In this document: positions 9,101-16,164 of the stretch, one piece after another
How positions within the stretch are numbered: position 1 is the first letter of the stretch
How the letters are laid out: each line of letters begins with the position of its first letter
Assembly (NCBI GenBank): GCA_004557195.1
Contig: SFER01000025.1
Location: 1 to 16,529 of the forward strand
Direction: 5' to 3'
DNA length: 16,529 nt
Source of the DNA: Bacteroidales bacterium
GTDB taxonomy: Bacteria; Bacteroidota; Bacteroidia; Bacteroidales; Muribaculaceae
Made by a program: the position numbers and the translations under genes
Notes under the pieces: generated by a model
The model's database searches: none
The model's input: only the letters and a program-made list of their open reading frames with translations
Told to the model about the DNA's origin: nothing

Positions 9101-9431
9101 TACAAATGTTCCGGTTATCGCTTCGCGCCGCCAGTACAAAAACGATCCTTATCTTTCCTACGCTTACAATGCGTACAACTATTCTACTGCTCGCATTGCC
9201 GATGGCGGCTTCATCCGCTTGAAAGAGGTGTCTCTAACTTACGACTTGCCTTCTCGCGCAATCCGCGCTCTCCGCTTGTCTAATGCTTCGGTTAAACTCC
9301 AGGCAACAAACCTCTGCCTCCTCTATTCCGACAAGAAACTCAACGGTCAAGACCCCGAGTTCTTCAATAGTGGTGGTGTTGCATCGCCTAACCCTAAGCA
9401 ATTTACTTTCACATTAAGATTAGGACTCTAA
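6111..9431 (+). CDS. SusC/RagA-family TonB-linked outer membrane transporter
   Basis: A 1106-residue beta-barrel that, with its SusD partner, imports oligomers across the outer membrane using TonB energy. In order: signal peptide (1-20, ending SALA before QVTVRG), a carboxypeptidase-D-like regulatory domain (about 21-98; VIGATVQIKE, DLDGKF, VTYIGM), the EIVVTG segment (104-109), a plug with GLEGKAAGVSV and RVRGATS, the SusC motif starting DGSATSIYGARAMAGV (from residue 227), then a long barrel ending FTFTLRLGL. No STN domain is present, so it need not signal through an anti-sigma factor. The plug motif GARAMAGVIVV differs from the GSRGANGV form common in glycan-linked SusC proteins. First gene of a four-gene operon, 13 bp before susD. 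The substrate is unknown. Confidence 0.96.
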   Translation: MRKKLFIFCGMLMIALSALAQVTVRGVVISAEDKEPVIGATVQIKENKSVATATDLDGKFTLTAPSAKSTVLVTYIGMKPAEVKVQPGKELHIVLESNATELGEIVVTGMQKMDKRLFTGATAKIDADKARLDGVADISRGLEGKAAGVSVQNVSGTFGTAPKIRVRGATSIYGTSKPLWVVDGVILEDAVEISADELSSGDAETLIASAVAGLNADDIESFQILKDGSATSIYGARAMAGVIVVNTKQGRAGNTSIKYTGELTYRLKPSYSEYNISNSQEQMGIYKEMEQKGWLEFASLASSSSSGVYGTMYKLIDSYANGKYGLPNTTEAKNNYLRQAEFRNTDWFDLLFNSNVMQNHSVSISGGTDKGRFYTSASVMYDPGWYKKSEVNRYTFNANASYELSRTLRVKLLTSDSYRKQTAPGTLSQDVDVVSGQVNRSFDINPFSYSLNTSRVTDPTATLTRNYADFNIFRELDNNYIDIGVTDLKFQGEINWRPIAGLEIIGIASYRYSKSSQNHYVKDNSNQAMAYRAGVDPEDATIRYSNPYLYTDPDEPNALPETVLPKGGIMYHKLFSMSQFDVRATAQYNKTFNNTHILNVMGGFTVSDIERHGENYQGWGICYDNGNIPFIDWHLFKQQSEENTNYFSDTWTYRRDAAFFGTASYSYLGKYIINGTIRYDGSNKLGKSSQSRWLPTWNVSAAWNMHDESWFANRVLSHAKLRASYSLTGESGPSWVSNATAIYNPYKPWRPVTDANELGLSLDEIANSELTYEKKHEFDLGVDLGFINNRINVVFDWYKRDNYDLVGMTYTPGTGGQIAKYANVASMSSHGVEFTLSTRNIQNKNLTWTTDLTFSFAKNKITDLKTRSRVIDLVKGAGYAREGYPVRAIFSIPFVGLNDEGIPMVINENGEVTTSDIYFQEFEKLDHLKYEGPTDPTITGGFGNMVSWKGFHLNVFLTYAFGNKVRLDPVFAAAYSDLTAMPKEFKNRWVKPGDELLTNVPVIASRRQYKNDPYLSYAYNAYNYSTARIADGGFIRLKEVSLTYDLPSRAIRALRLSNASVKLQATNLCLLYSDKKLNGQDPEFFNSGGVASPNPKQFTFTLRLGL

Positions 9432-9444
9432 ATTTTTTCTCACG

Positions 9445-11187
9445 ATGAAATTGAATTTATTAAAATATACCGCTTTCTGCGTTGCCGCACTCGCTTTGGC
9501 TTCTTGCAACGATTTCCTCGACAAGGTGCCCGACACTCGTGTGGAACTCAACTCTCCCGAGCAACTTCGTTTGCTCATGGTCAACGCCTATCCTTCTTCC
9601 AACTATTCTCTCGTGTGCGAGTTCTCCTCCGATAACTATATCGACAACAACTCGCCCGACGAAAATGGTATGCGTTACAACCTTTCATCATACAACCGTA
9701 TCGACGACGAACTTTTCGCCTGGGAAGATGCTAAGGCAAGTTCCGGTAACGACACTCCGTCGGACATCTGGGAGGCTTACTACCACTCTATCGCTTGCGC
9801 CAACGCTGTCCTCGAAAAAATCCCCGAATTTGAGGCTAACACCGAACTCAAAGGTCGCGACATGCTCCCCGCTATCAAGGGCGAGGCGCTCCTCGTGCGC
9901 GCTTTCAGCCACTTTATCCTCGCTAACCTCTTCTGCGAGGCTTATCGCGGTCCCGAATTGAGCAAAAACATCCTCGGTATCCCTTATATCACCGAGCCCG
10001 AAACTATTGTTCATGTTGTCCCCGAGCGCGGAAATCTCGCCGAAGTTTACGATATGATTGAGAAAGACCTCCTCGAAGGTATCTCCCTCATCAACGATGG
10101 TCTCTACGAGGTGCCCAAGTACCACTTCAACAAGGCTGCCGCCAACGCTTTCGCCGCTCGTTTCTATCTCTTCAAGCGCGACTACAAGAAAGTGCTCGCT
10201 TATTGCGACGCCGCTTTCGGTGGTCCCGATGTTGACCCCACTCCCTACATGAGCGACATCTGGAACCAAGTTTCCAACTTCTATTATATCTCCGACTTCG
10301 GTCGCTATCAGACCAACATCACTCAGCAACGCAACTTCATGCTCATTGCCACCTATTCCACTTGGCTCCGCCACATCTCGGGTAGCAAACGATATGGTTG
10401 CAACCGCGAGGCTAAGCGCGCCACAATCCAGGGCCCCGGCCCTACATGGTCGCAATACCAATGGCGTAACAGCAAGGGCGAAACTTTTTCTATGCACCCA
10501 TGCTTCAACGGCGCCTGCGGTACAAACGGTAAGTCGGAATATGGTCTTTACTTCGCAGGTACTGCCGCCGAACTCTTTGAGTACACCGACAAACTTGCAG
10601 GTATCGGCTTCGCTCACCAAGTGCGCGCCGAGTTCACAGGCGAGGAGACTCTTATCACCCGCGCCGAGGCTAAGGCTTATCTTGGCGACATCGAAGGCGC
10701 TATCGCCGACCTCAAAATCTGGGACCAAGCCCACCGCAATTCTCCCAATGTTACCCCCGGTGAAGATCACTTCGACGAGTTAACCTACGCTCAAATCGTG
10801 AAGTTCTACCAGACTAAAGACCCCGGCTTCGGCATCGTTAAGACTTTGAACATCGACGAAATCTGCCCAAGCACCGAGTATGCTGTCAACGACAATATCG
10901 AGCCGCTCCTCCAATGCGTCCTCCACTACCGTCGTATCGAACTTATCCACACCGGTATGCGTTGGTTCGACCTCAAACGCTATGGCATCGAAATCTCTCA
11001 CGCCATCGGCAAAGAACCCCGCATCGAAACTCTTACTAAACTCGACCCGCGCCGCGCTCTCCAGATTCCTAACGAGGTTATCGCCGCAGGTATCGAGCCT
11101 AACAACCGCAGCAATGTGGCTCTCTCCTCGGGTGCCGAATATTCTAAAATCACTCCCGAGCCTAAAGCAGAACTCATCTCTAAATGA
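9445..11187 (+). CDS. SusD/RagB-family surface lipoprotein
   Basis: A 580-residue substrate-binding lipoprotein that forms the lid of the SusC barrel. The signal peptide ends in the lipobox LASC with lipidated Cys21, followed by NDFLDKVPDT, the usual SusD opening. The helical body carries EALLVRAFSHFILANLFCE, typical of the SusD N-terminal TPR region, and the C-terminal hallmark YRRIELIHTGMRWFDLKRYG (residues 495-514), then DPRRALQIPNEVIAAGIEPN. The gene starts 13 bp after susC and ends 9 bp before the metallopeptidase gene. The ligand cannot be read from sequence. The protease next door makes a peptide more likely than a glycan, by analogy with RagB of Porphyromonas gingivalis. Confidence 0.95.
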   Translation: MKLNLLKYTAFCVAALALASCNDFLDKVPDTRVELNSPEQLRLLMVNAYPSSNYSLVCEFSSDNYIDNNSPDENGMRYNLSSYNRIDDELFAWEDAKASSGNDTPSDIWEAYYHSIACANAVLEKIPEFEANTELKGRDMLPAIKGEALLVRAFSHFILANLFCEAYRGPELSKNILGIPYITEPETIVHVVPERGNLAEVYDMIEKDLLEGISLINDGLYEVPKYHFNKAAANAFAARFYLFKRDYKKVLAYCDAAFGGPDVDPTPYMSDIWNQVSNFYYISDFGRYQTNITQQRNFMLIATYSTWLRHISGSKRYGCNREAKRATIQGPGPTWSQYQWRNSKGETFSMHPCFNGACGTNGKSEYGLYFAGTAAELFEYTDKLAGIGFAHQVRAEFTGEETLITRAEAKAYLGDIEGAIADLKIWDQAHRNSPNVTPGEDHFDELTYAQIVKFYQTKDPGFGIVKTLNIDEICPSTEYAVNDNIEPLLQCVLHYRRIELIHTGMRWFDLKRYGIEISHAIGKEPRIETLTKLDPRRALQIPNEVIAAGIEPNNRSNVALSSGAEYSKITPEPKAELISK

Positions 11188-11196
11188 TTTTGAATT

Positions 11197-12342
11197 ATGA
11201 AAGTAAGTAAATTTTTCTCTATAGTAGCAGCATTGGCAACTGCAGCAATGTCGCTCTCTTCTTGTTCCGATGACAAGTTCGACCCATCTATCTTCCCCGA
11301 AGGTGGTGATGAACTCGACCCCAACTCGGTTACTTACAAGTTCGACAAATGGTTGCAACAAACATATCTCACCCCCTACAACCTCGACTTCCGCTACAAA
11401 ATGCAGGATGTAGGCGCCGATATGAACTATAACCTCGTTCCCGCCGAATACGACAAGGCTGTCGATCTCGCAATCCTCACCAACTACCTCTGGTTCGAGG
11501 CTTACAAAGAGGTCGTTGACGAAGAGTTCCTCAAAATGTACGGTCCTCGCATCATCCACCTCATCGGTTCCTCGGCTCTCAACCCATCTTCAGGTACCGA
11601 AATCCTCGGTCTTGCCGAGGGTGGTATCAAGGTGTCGCTCTTCAAGGTGAACTTCCTTAACGTGAGCGACTTCAACAACCTCAACGAGATGTACTTCAAG
11701 ACTATGCACCACGAGTTTGCTCACATCTTGCACCAGACTAAGTCGTACCCCACCGAGTTCAACCTCGTTTCTAACGGTCTCTACGACGATAACAACTGGC
11801 AGGACCGTCAAGAAAGTATGCTCCGCTCAAAAGGCTTCATCACAAACTATGCAAGTTCGCAAACTCGCGAGGACTTCGCCGAGACTATCGCCAACTACAT
11901 CGTAAAGACCGATGAGCAATGGGCTTCCTACATGAAGGATGCCAACCGCGGCTGGGAAACTCCAACTCCCACCGAGGGCACCGATGTTGAACCCGATGCG
12001 ACATACTACTGCTTCTACTACTACAACAACAACCAAAGCGGCGACGAAAACAAGCAATACGCCCCCGAATCTGTTGTGGTTGAGAAGGAAGAAGATGGTA
12101 AAATCGTTTACTATCACAAAACTCTCAAGGACGACAAGAAGAACCCAATCCGCATCTATCCCTGCGAGGATAAAGACGGAATCGACGGCGAGGCTGTTAT
12201 CCTCCGCAAGGTGAATATCGCTCGCGTTTGGCTCCGCGACGAGTTTGGTGTTGACCTCGACCAACTCCGCGAGGTGGTTCAACGTCGCCAATCTTCCTAC
12301 GACATAAACGCTCTCCGCAAGCAAATCGAAGACATTCAGTAA
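11197..12342 (+). CDS. Lipoprotein zinc metallopeptidase, Peptidase_Mx1-like
   Basis: A 381-residue lipoprotein: lipobox SLSSC with Cys23, followed by SDDKFD, an acidic stretch like the Bacteroides surface-export signal. The catalytic motif HEFAH (172-176, within TMHHEFAHILHQ) gives two zinc-ligand histidines and the general base Glu173. SKGFITNYASSQTREDFAE (about 211-229) supplies the likely third ligand, Glu225 or Glu229. These features match the putative zinc-binding metallopeptidase family found in SusCD operons. Between this core and the C-terminal ILRKVNIARVWLRDEFGVDL (from 335) lies an extra segment of about 80-86 residues (roughly 249-334), rich in Tyr, Asn and acidic residues, that seems absent from ordinary members. 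It lies 9 bp after susD. It probably trims protein substrates at the cell surface; activity is inferred. Confidence 0.88.
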   Translation: MKVSKFFSIVAALATAAMSLSSCSDDKFDPSIFPEGGDELDPNSVTYKFDKWLQQTYLTPYNLDFRYKMQDVGADMNYNLVPAEYDKAVDLAILTNYLWFEAYKEVVDEEFLKMYGPRIIHLIGSSALNPSSGTEILGLAEGGIKVSLFKVNFLNVSDFNNLNEMYFKTMHHEFAHILHQTKSYPTEFNLVSNGLYDDNNWQDRQESMLRSKGFITNYASSQTREDFAETIANYIVKTDEQWASYMKDANRGWETPTPTEGTDVEPDATYYCFYYYNNNQSGDENKQYAPESVVVEKEEDGKIVYYHKTLKDDKKNPIRIYPCEDKDGIDGEAVILRKVNIARVWLRDEFGVDLDQLREVVQRRQSSYDINALRKQIEDIQ

Positions 12343-12371
12343 TTCCCTCACTCTGTTTATTTATTTAGATT

Positions 12372-13700
12372 ATGAAAAAATCATTATATATTTCAGCGTT
12401 GTCGCTCTCTTTGATGCTTTCGTTTTCTTCTTGCAATAACGAAATCGACGACATTTTCGACCAAAACGCCGCCGAACGCACCGAGTCTGCGATGAAGGAT
12501 TATGAGGCGTTCCTCCTTGCCGACGGTGGTAAGTGGAGAATGGAATATTTCTGCAACTCGACCGAAGAAGGCTACAACTTCATCGTCTCTTTCCGCAACG
12601 ATGGCTCGGTTACTATCTCCGGCAAAAACAAGTACATCAACGATGGTGAGAATGCCGCGTTCAAGACTTCCACTTCTTTGTGGGACATCATTGCCGACTA
12701 CGGTCCGGTGCTCTCGTTCTCTTCCTACAACCCTGTGTTCCACATCTTCTCCGCTCCCTACGATATCCCCGGTACCACAAACCCCGACACCGGCACCGAT
12801 ATCGACGAAACCGGTAAGGGACACGAGGGCGACTATGAATTCCGTTTCATGGAAAAGGTCGATGAAAACACTCTCTATCTCAAAGGTAAGAAGAGCGGCT
12901 ACTCTATCATGATGTACCGCGTCGCTCCCGACTTCGACGATAAGGCCTACTTCGAGGAGGTTGACGCCACCGAGAAGAAGTTGTTCAATGCTCGCTTCAA
13001 CCGTCTCATCCTCACTACTACCGATGGCGAACGCTTCGTGATGACAGGTGGTGCTTCTCACATCATGACATTCTATCCCGAAGCCGGCGACGCTGTTACT
13101 CAGGTGTGCACCCTTAACGCTCTCGTTAAGGCAGACGGTTTCTCATTCCCTACTGTCCTCGATATCCAACGTGCCAACGGCGAGGAAATCCAAGTTCAGC
13201 ACTTCATTTATAACGAAGAAGATGGCACTGCCATTTGTCAGGAAAATGATGCTGTACTCACTGCCGAAGACTACACCAATATCATCAACACTGTAGGATA
13301 TGTTTGGCAATTCCCGCAGGCTAATGTCAACGGTCAATTTGCTACCATCTACAGCAGCATTGTGTCCGATGTCAAGAAAAAACTCAAAGAAACTTTCCGT
13401 TACTTCGAGTTTGCCTACGACAACAACGGCAACTACACCCTCCGTTTCAAGAGTGGTAAATACACCGGTATGATTTATTGCGAGTTCCAACGCGAAACCG
13501 CTACCACCGGCCGTTTCGTCTTCAGCGGCGAATGTGACTCCAGTGCGTCATACTACTACAACAACATCCCCGGATTCAAGCAGTTGTGCGACCTCATCGG
13601 CTCTGCAACAGTTACATTCTCAAGCGCTTCGCGCCTTGTCCCAAATGTGCTCACTTTCTCGCTCAATGCCGAGGATTCAATCACTTTGAAGCTACAATAA
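12372..13700 (+). CDS. DUF4302-family lipoprotein
   Basis: A 442-residue lipoprotein (lipobox FSSC, Cys21, then NNEIDD). The N-terminal half shows the DUF4302 pattern: GKWRMEYF (53-60), a short loop, GYNFIVSFRNDGSVTISG, then GPVLSFSSYNPVFHIFSAP (111-129). No catalytic motif is visible. DUF4302 proteins are recurrent partners of SusCD plus Mx1-type peptidase genes, and their biochemical role is unknown; a surface binding subunit is a reasonable guess. The gene follows the peptidase by 29 bp and is the last of the operon, with a GC-rich hairpin 8 bp after its stop. The ATG at 12372 gives a complete signal peptide. Confidence 0.85.
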   Translation: MKKSLYISALSLSLMLSFSSCNNEIDDIFDQNAAERTESAMKDYEAFLLADGGKWRMEYFCNSTEEGYNFIVSFRNDGSVTISGKNKYINDGENAAFKTSTSLWDIIADYGPVLSFSSYNPVFHIFSAPYDIPGTTNPDTGTDIDETGKGHEGDYEFRFMEKVDENTLYLKGKKSGYSIMMYRVAPDFDDKAYFEEVDATEKKLFNARFNRLILTTTDGERFVMTGGASHIMTFYPEAGDAVTQVCTLNALVKADGFSFPTVLDIQRANGEEIQVQHFIYNEEDGTAICQENDAVLTAEDYTNIINTVGYVWQFPQANVNGQFATIYSSIVSDVKKKLKETFRYFEFAYDNNGNYTLRFKSGKYTGMIYCEFQRETATTGRFVFSGECDSSASYYYNNIPGFKQLCDLIGSATVTFSSASRLVPNVLTFSLNAEDSITLKLQ

Positions 13701-13708
13701 TTCATTGC

Positions 13709-13737
13709 GGTCGGGCTGCGTAGCCCGTTGCCCGACC
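13709..13737 (+). terminator. GC-rich hairpin ending the SusCD operon
   Basis: GGTCGGGC (13709-13716) pairs perfectly with GCCCGACC (13730-13737). A competing smaller hairpin, GGGCT-GCGT-AGCCC (13713-13726), shares the left arm, so the two folds exclude each other. The following bases (CTTTAATATT) are only partly T-rich, so termination may be partial and could allow read-through into the next gene. Confidence 0.55.
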
Positions 13738-13786
13738 CTTTAATATTGAGATACTATTTTTCTAACTTTTCTAAATTTTTTATGTT

Positions 13787-15601
13787 ATGAAGAAATCATT
13801 ACTTTTCTCAGTTGCACTTGCATCTGTAATGAGCGTTTCAGCTCAGCAAGTCAACTCTGTTGCTCCTGCAACAGTCAGTGAAGCCGAAGTTGTTGCTCCT
13901 ATGAGCCAACGTGTTTCGGAAGTTAAGGCTGCCGACGCTTCTCGCGAAATCTCTTTCGGCTATGCCAAAGCTCAAGCCAAAGCTGCAGGTCTCAAGGCTG
14001 TTACCGGTCCTGCCAAGGCTTTCTACTCTCGTCAAAAAGGCTTGACCTACGCTGGTATGTCTGCCGGTTCTTACTCATTGAAGGCTTCTCGTATGCATGT
14101 CCTCCCTTATCAAGATTTCACCCTCACAAGCCTCTCTACCGAGCCTGAAACTCTCACTTGGATTGTTAGCGATGGCTTCACTACCGATGAAACAGGTGCT
14201 ATTGATGGTTGGACTGTTAAAGAGTTCTCCGGCGAAACCGTTACATGGCGCCACGATGAAATGTCAAGTATTCACCTCTGCCCCGCATTGGAGGCTGCCA
14301 ACTCTCTCGGCGACTCTACCTATCAAGCTGCCGATTATATTACCAACCTCCCTTACCTCTCAAGTTCTACCGAAGGTGTAGGCAACTTCTACAAAGCAAA
14401 CCTTAACCCGGTTGCCGAGACCGTTGCTTATTGGGGTGTTTCTGCTTGCAACAGCGCTGACGCCAACACTCGTCTCGTTAGCAAGTATGGTCTCACTGAA
14501 GACAAAGGTTTCACCGATGTAAATCTTTATGGTCTTGGTGAAGTATTCTACTATCCCGGCAAGCCTTACCTCTTGACCGATGCTGCCGCTTTTGTTTGCG
14601 ACTTGGTTAAAGACGGCAACCTCAATGCCAAACTCGAAATCTACAAGGTTTCTTTCGATGAAAATGACGACATTGTCATCGGCGATCTCCTCACTACTGC
14701 AACCAACGACCCATCTGTTATCGCTTCCGGTCGTCAATTCCAATGCGTAGTGTTCAACGACCTCGTTTACACCGACCCCGTAACTCAACGTGCAAGCGAC
14801 CTCGTTATCGACAGCGACATCCTCGTTGTTGTTAAGCCTGCCGATGCTACCACTTCTTACGCTTCTTACATTTGGGCTACTACCGAAGACTTCCCTGCAA
14901 AAGTCTCAGATCTTTGGAACGATGTCTGCACACCTTACCTCATGGCAGGTGCTAAACACAATGGCAGCGACGTAGTTATTCCTATCCCAGCTGCTGCTGC
15001 ATTCTACAACGATAAGGACCCGTCTAAACTCGACGTTCAACGTTCATTCGCTATCGAAATCAACGCTCACTACTACTACCTCCACAGCGAAGACGACACT
15101 TTCAACGCTCCTGTTGAAGGTGGTGAGAAGACTTTCACATTCGATTCTTGGTATTCTTCTGCCGCTTGGGATGTTATGACAGCCGATGAGGAAGATGTTC
15201 CCGAGTGGATTACAATCTCTGCCAACGACATCAATGAAGGCGAAGGTTACACAGGTGTAACTGAAGTTAAATTTGAAGTTGAGGCTCTTCCTGCCGGTGT
15301 TGAAGGTCGTGCTTGCGACGTAGTTCTCTCTTACTACGGTGCTTCTGCAACTATCCACATCACTCAAGGCAACACAGGTGTTGAAGGTGTTGAAGTTTCT
15401 GCTGCCAAGGTTACTAACGTAAACGGCAACTTCGTTGTTTCTTGCGACAACGCTACCGAAGTTAGCATCTACAACGCTGCCGGTTCATTGGTTAAGACTG
15501 CCGCTATCAATGGTGAATCTGTAATCGATGCTCAAAACCTTGCAAACGGAATGTATATTCTCAAATTTAACAATAATGTAATTGTTAAAGCTGTTAAGTA
15601 A
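13787..15601 (+). CDS. Secreted BACON-like protein with T9SS type A sorting domain
   Basis: A 604-residue exported protein. The signal peptide MKKSLLFSVALASVMSVSA is followed by QQ. The large middle part (about 100-440) is beta-rich, with stretches such as LTSLSTEPETLTWIVSDGF, and I recognise no catalytic motif in it. Residues about 445-528 resemble a BACON domain (SAAWDVMT, VPEWITISA, GRACDVVLSYYG, IHITQGN), often a carbohydrate- or mucin-binding module. The last 76 residues (529-604) are a type A type IX secretion sorting domain: FVVSCDNATEVSIYNAAGSL, a central strand pair, NGMYILKF and a Lys at the end. It should cross the outer membrane by T9SS and be anchored or released. It lies 86 bp after the DUF4302 gene with a hairpin between, and a good terminator follows. 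Whether it works with the SusCD system is unknown. Confidence 0.85.
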   Translation: MKKSLLFSVALASVMSVSAQQVNSVAPATVSEAEVVAPMSQRVSEVKAADASREISFGYAKAQAKAAGLKAVTGPAKAFYSRQKGLTYAGMSAGSYSLKASRMHVLPYQDFTLTSLSTEPETLTWIVSDGFTTDETGAIDGWTVKEFSGETVTWRHDEMSSIHLCPALEAANSLGDSTYQAADYITNLPYLSSSTEGVGNFYKANLNPVAETVAYWGVSACNSADANTRLVSKYGLTEDKGFTDVNLYGLGEVFYYPGKPYLLTDAAAFVCDLVKDGNLNAKLEIYKVSFDENDDIVIGDLLTTATNDPSVIASGRQFQCVVFNDLVYTDPVTQRASDLVIDSDILVVVKPADATTSYASYIWATTEDFPAKVSDLWNDVCTPYLMAGAKHNGSDVVIPIPAAAAFYNDKDPSKLDVQRSFAIEINAHYYYLHSEDDTFNAPVEGGEKTFTFDSWYSSAAWDVMTADEEDVPEWITISANDINEGEGYTGVTEVKFEVEALPAGVEGRACDVVLSYYGASATIHITQGNTGVEGVEVSAAKVTNVNGNFVVSCDNATEVSIYNAAGSLVKTAAINGESVIDAQNLANGMYILKFNNNVIVKAVK

Positions 15602-15628
15602 TTATCAGTTTTAGAACACTATCAGTGG

Positions 15629-15659
15629 AGTGGGGCTACCGTGAGGCGGCCCCACTTTT
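15629..15659 (+). terminator. Intrinsic terminator after the T9SS-sorted gene
   Basis: AGTGGGGC (15629-15636) pairs perfectly with GCCCCACT (15649-15656) around a 12-nt loop containing a further CC-GTGA-GG, and runs into TTTT. It begins 27 bp after the stop codon. Confidence 0.85.
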
Positions 15660-15802
15660 GCTATGGTACCACCGCGCAGCGTAGCAAGAACACGGATTAA
15701 ACGGATATGGCTCGCAGAATCTCGCAACCTGCAGGCTACGCCTGGATGACGCGCTGAGCGCAGCTACCGCTGGCGCAGACGATGACCAGAGTCGGACATT
15801 TA

Positions 15803-15825
15803 CGCCACCCCGGAGGCGGTGGCAG
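15803..15825 (+). repeat. 23-nt hairpin repeat, copy 1
   Basis: Begins CGCCACCCC and ends GGTGGCAG. GCCACC (15804-15809) pairs with GGTGGC (15818-15823) around an 8-nt loop. Identical over 23 nt to 15899-15921, 96 bp further on. Confidence 0.8.
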
Positions 15826-15835
15826 CTGTGCGTAG

Positions 15836-15875
15836 CCGGGTATTGAGCCGACCGGGGTGTCGGCGACATGCCCGG
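15836..15875. repeat. Nested 40-nt inverted repeat
   Basis: Outer arms CCGGG (15836-15840) and CCCGG (15871-15875), then symmetrical 6-nt internal loops, then inner arms GCCGAC (15847-15852) and GTCGGC (15859-15864) around a 6-nt loop. It sits between the two 23-nt repeats. Confidence 0.6.
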
Positions 15876-15898
15876 AGCACCGAGAACACATATATAAT

Positions 15899-15921
15899 CG
15901 CCACCCCGGAGGCGGTGGCAG
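15899..15921 (+). repeat. 23-nt hairpin repeat, copy 2
   Basis: Exact second copy of 15803-15825. The stem is GCCACC (15900-15905) with GGTGGC (15914-15919). The first tandem-repeat unit begins 8 bp later. Confidence 0.8.
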
Positions 15922-15928
15922 GCTGTTT

Positions 15929-16126
15929 GCTACTGATTGCGGCACCACCGCAGAGAATGGTGGTATGCAACGCGCCGCTACCGATGGCACTACTACCGCA
16001 GACTGTGCTCTGCTACCGATAGCGATACCACCGCCGAGAATGGTGGCATGCAACGCACCGCTACGGATAGCGCTGCTCCCGCAGACTGTGCGCTCGCTAC
16101 TGATGACGGCACCCCGAAGCGGGTGC
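15929..16126 (+). repeat. 83/84-bp tandem repeat, two copies plus a partial third
   Basis: Unit starts are marked by GCTAC at 15929, 16012 and 16096. Copies 1 (83 bp) and 2 (84 bp) share long blocks such as GAGAATGGTGG, ATGCAACGC and CCGCAGACTGTGC and differ by about 12 substitutions and 1 indel. Copy 3 keeps only the first 18 or so bases, then diverges, but still forms a hairpin (GCACCC with GGGTGC) where copies 1 and 2 have CCACC with GGTGG. Confidence 0.75.
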
Positions 16127-16138
16127 TCCTGCCCATAA

Positions 16139-16164
16139 CCCCACACTTACGCAGTTGTGTGGGG
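16139..16164. repeat. Perfect 8-bp inverted repeat
   Basis: CCCCACAC (16139-16146) pairs with GTGTGGGG (16157-16164) around a 10-nt loop, TTACGCAGTT. No T-tract follows on either strand, so it is not an obvious terminator. Confidence 0.5.

Noticed and set aside
9688..10770. 360-codon reverse-strand open frame inside susD
   Set aside because: Same shadow effect as in susC; no recognisable family, and the forward gene is unambiguous.
10780..11559. 259-codon reverse-strand open frame spanning the susD/peptidase junction
   Set aside because: It overlaps the ends of two confident genes, has no domain and no sign of its own promoter.
15803..16126. CRISPR array
   Set aside because: Repeats differ in length and type, the two 23-mers are 96 bp apart start to start, the 83/84-bp units are contiguous without unique spacers, and no cas gene is present.
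15736..16146. 136-codon reverse-strand ORF with a repeated LPPPPGWR motif
   Set aside because: The repeated motif is simply the 23-nt hairpin repeat translated. Several overlapping ORFs of similar length exist on both strands, and none has a credible start or signal.
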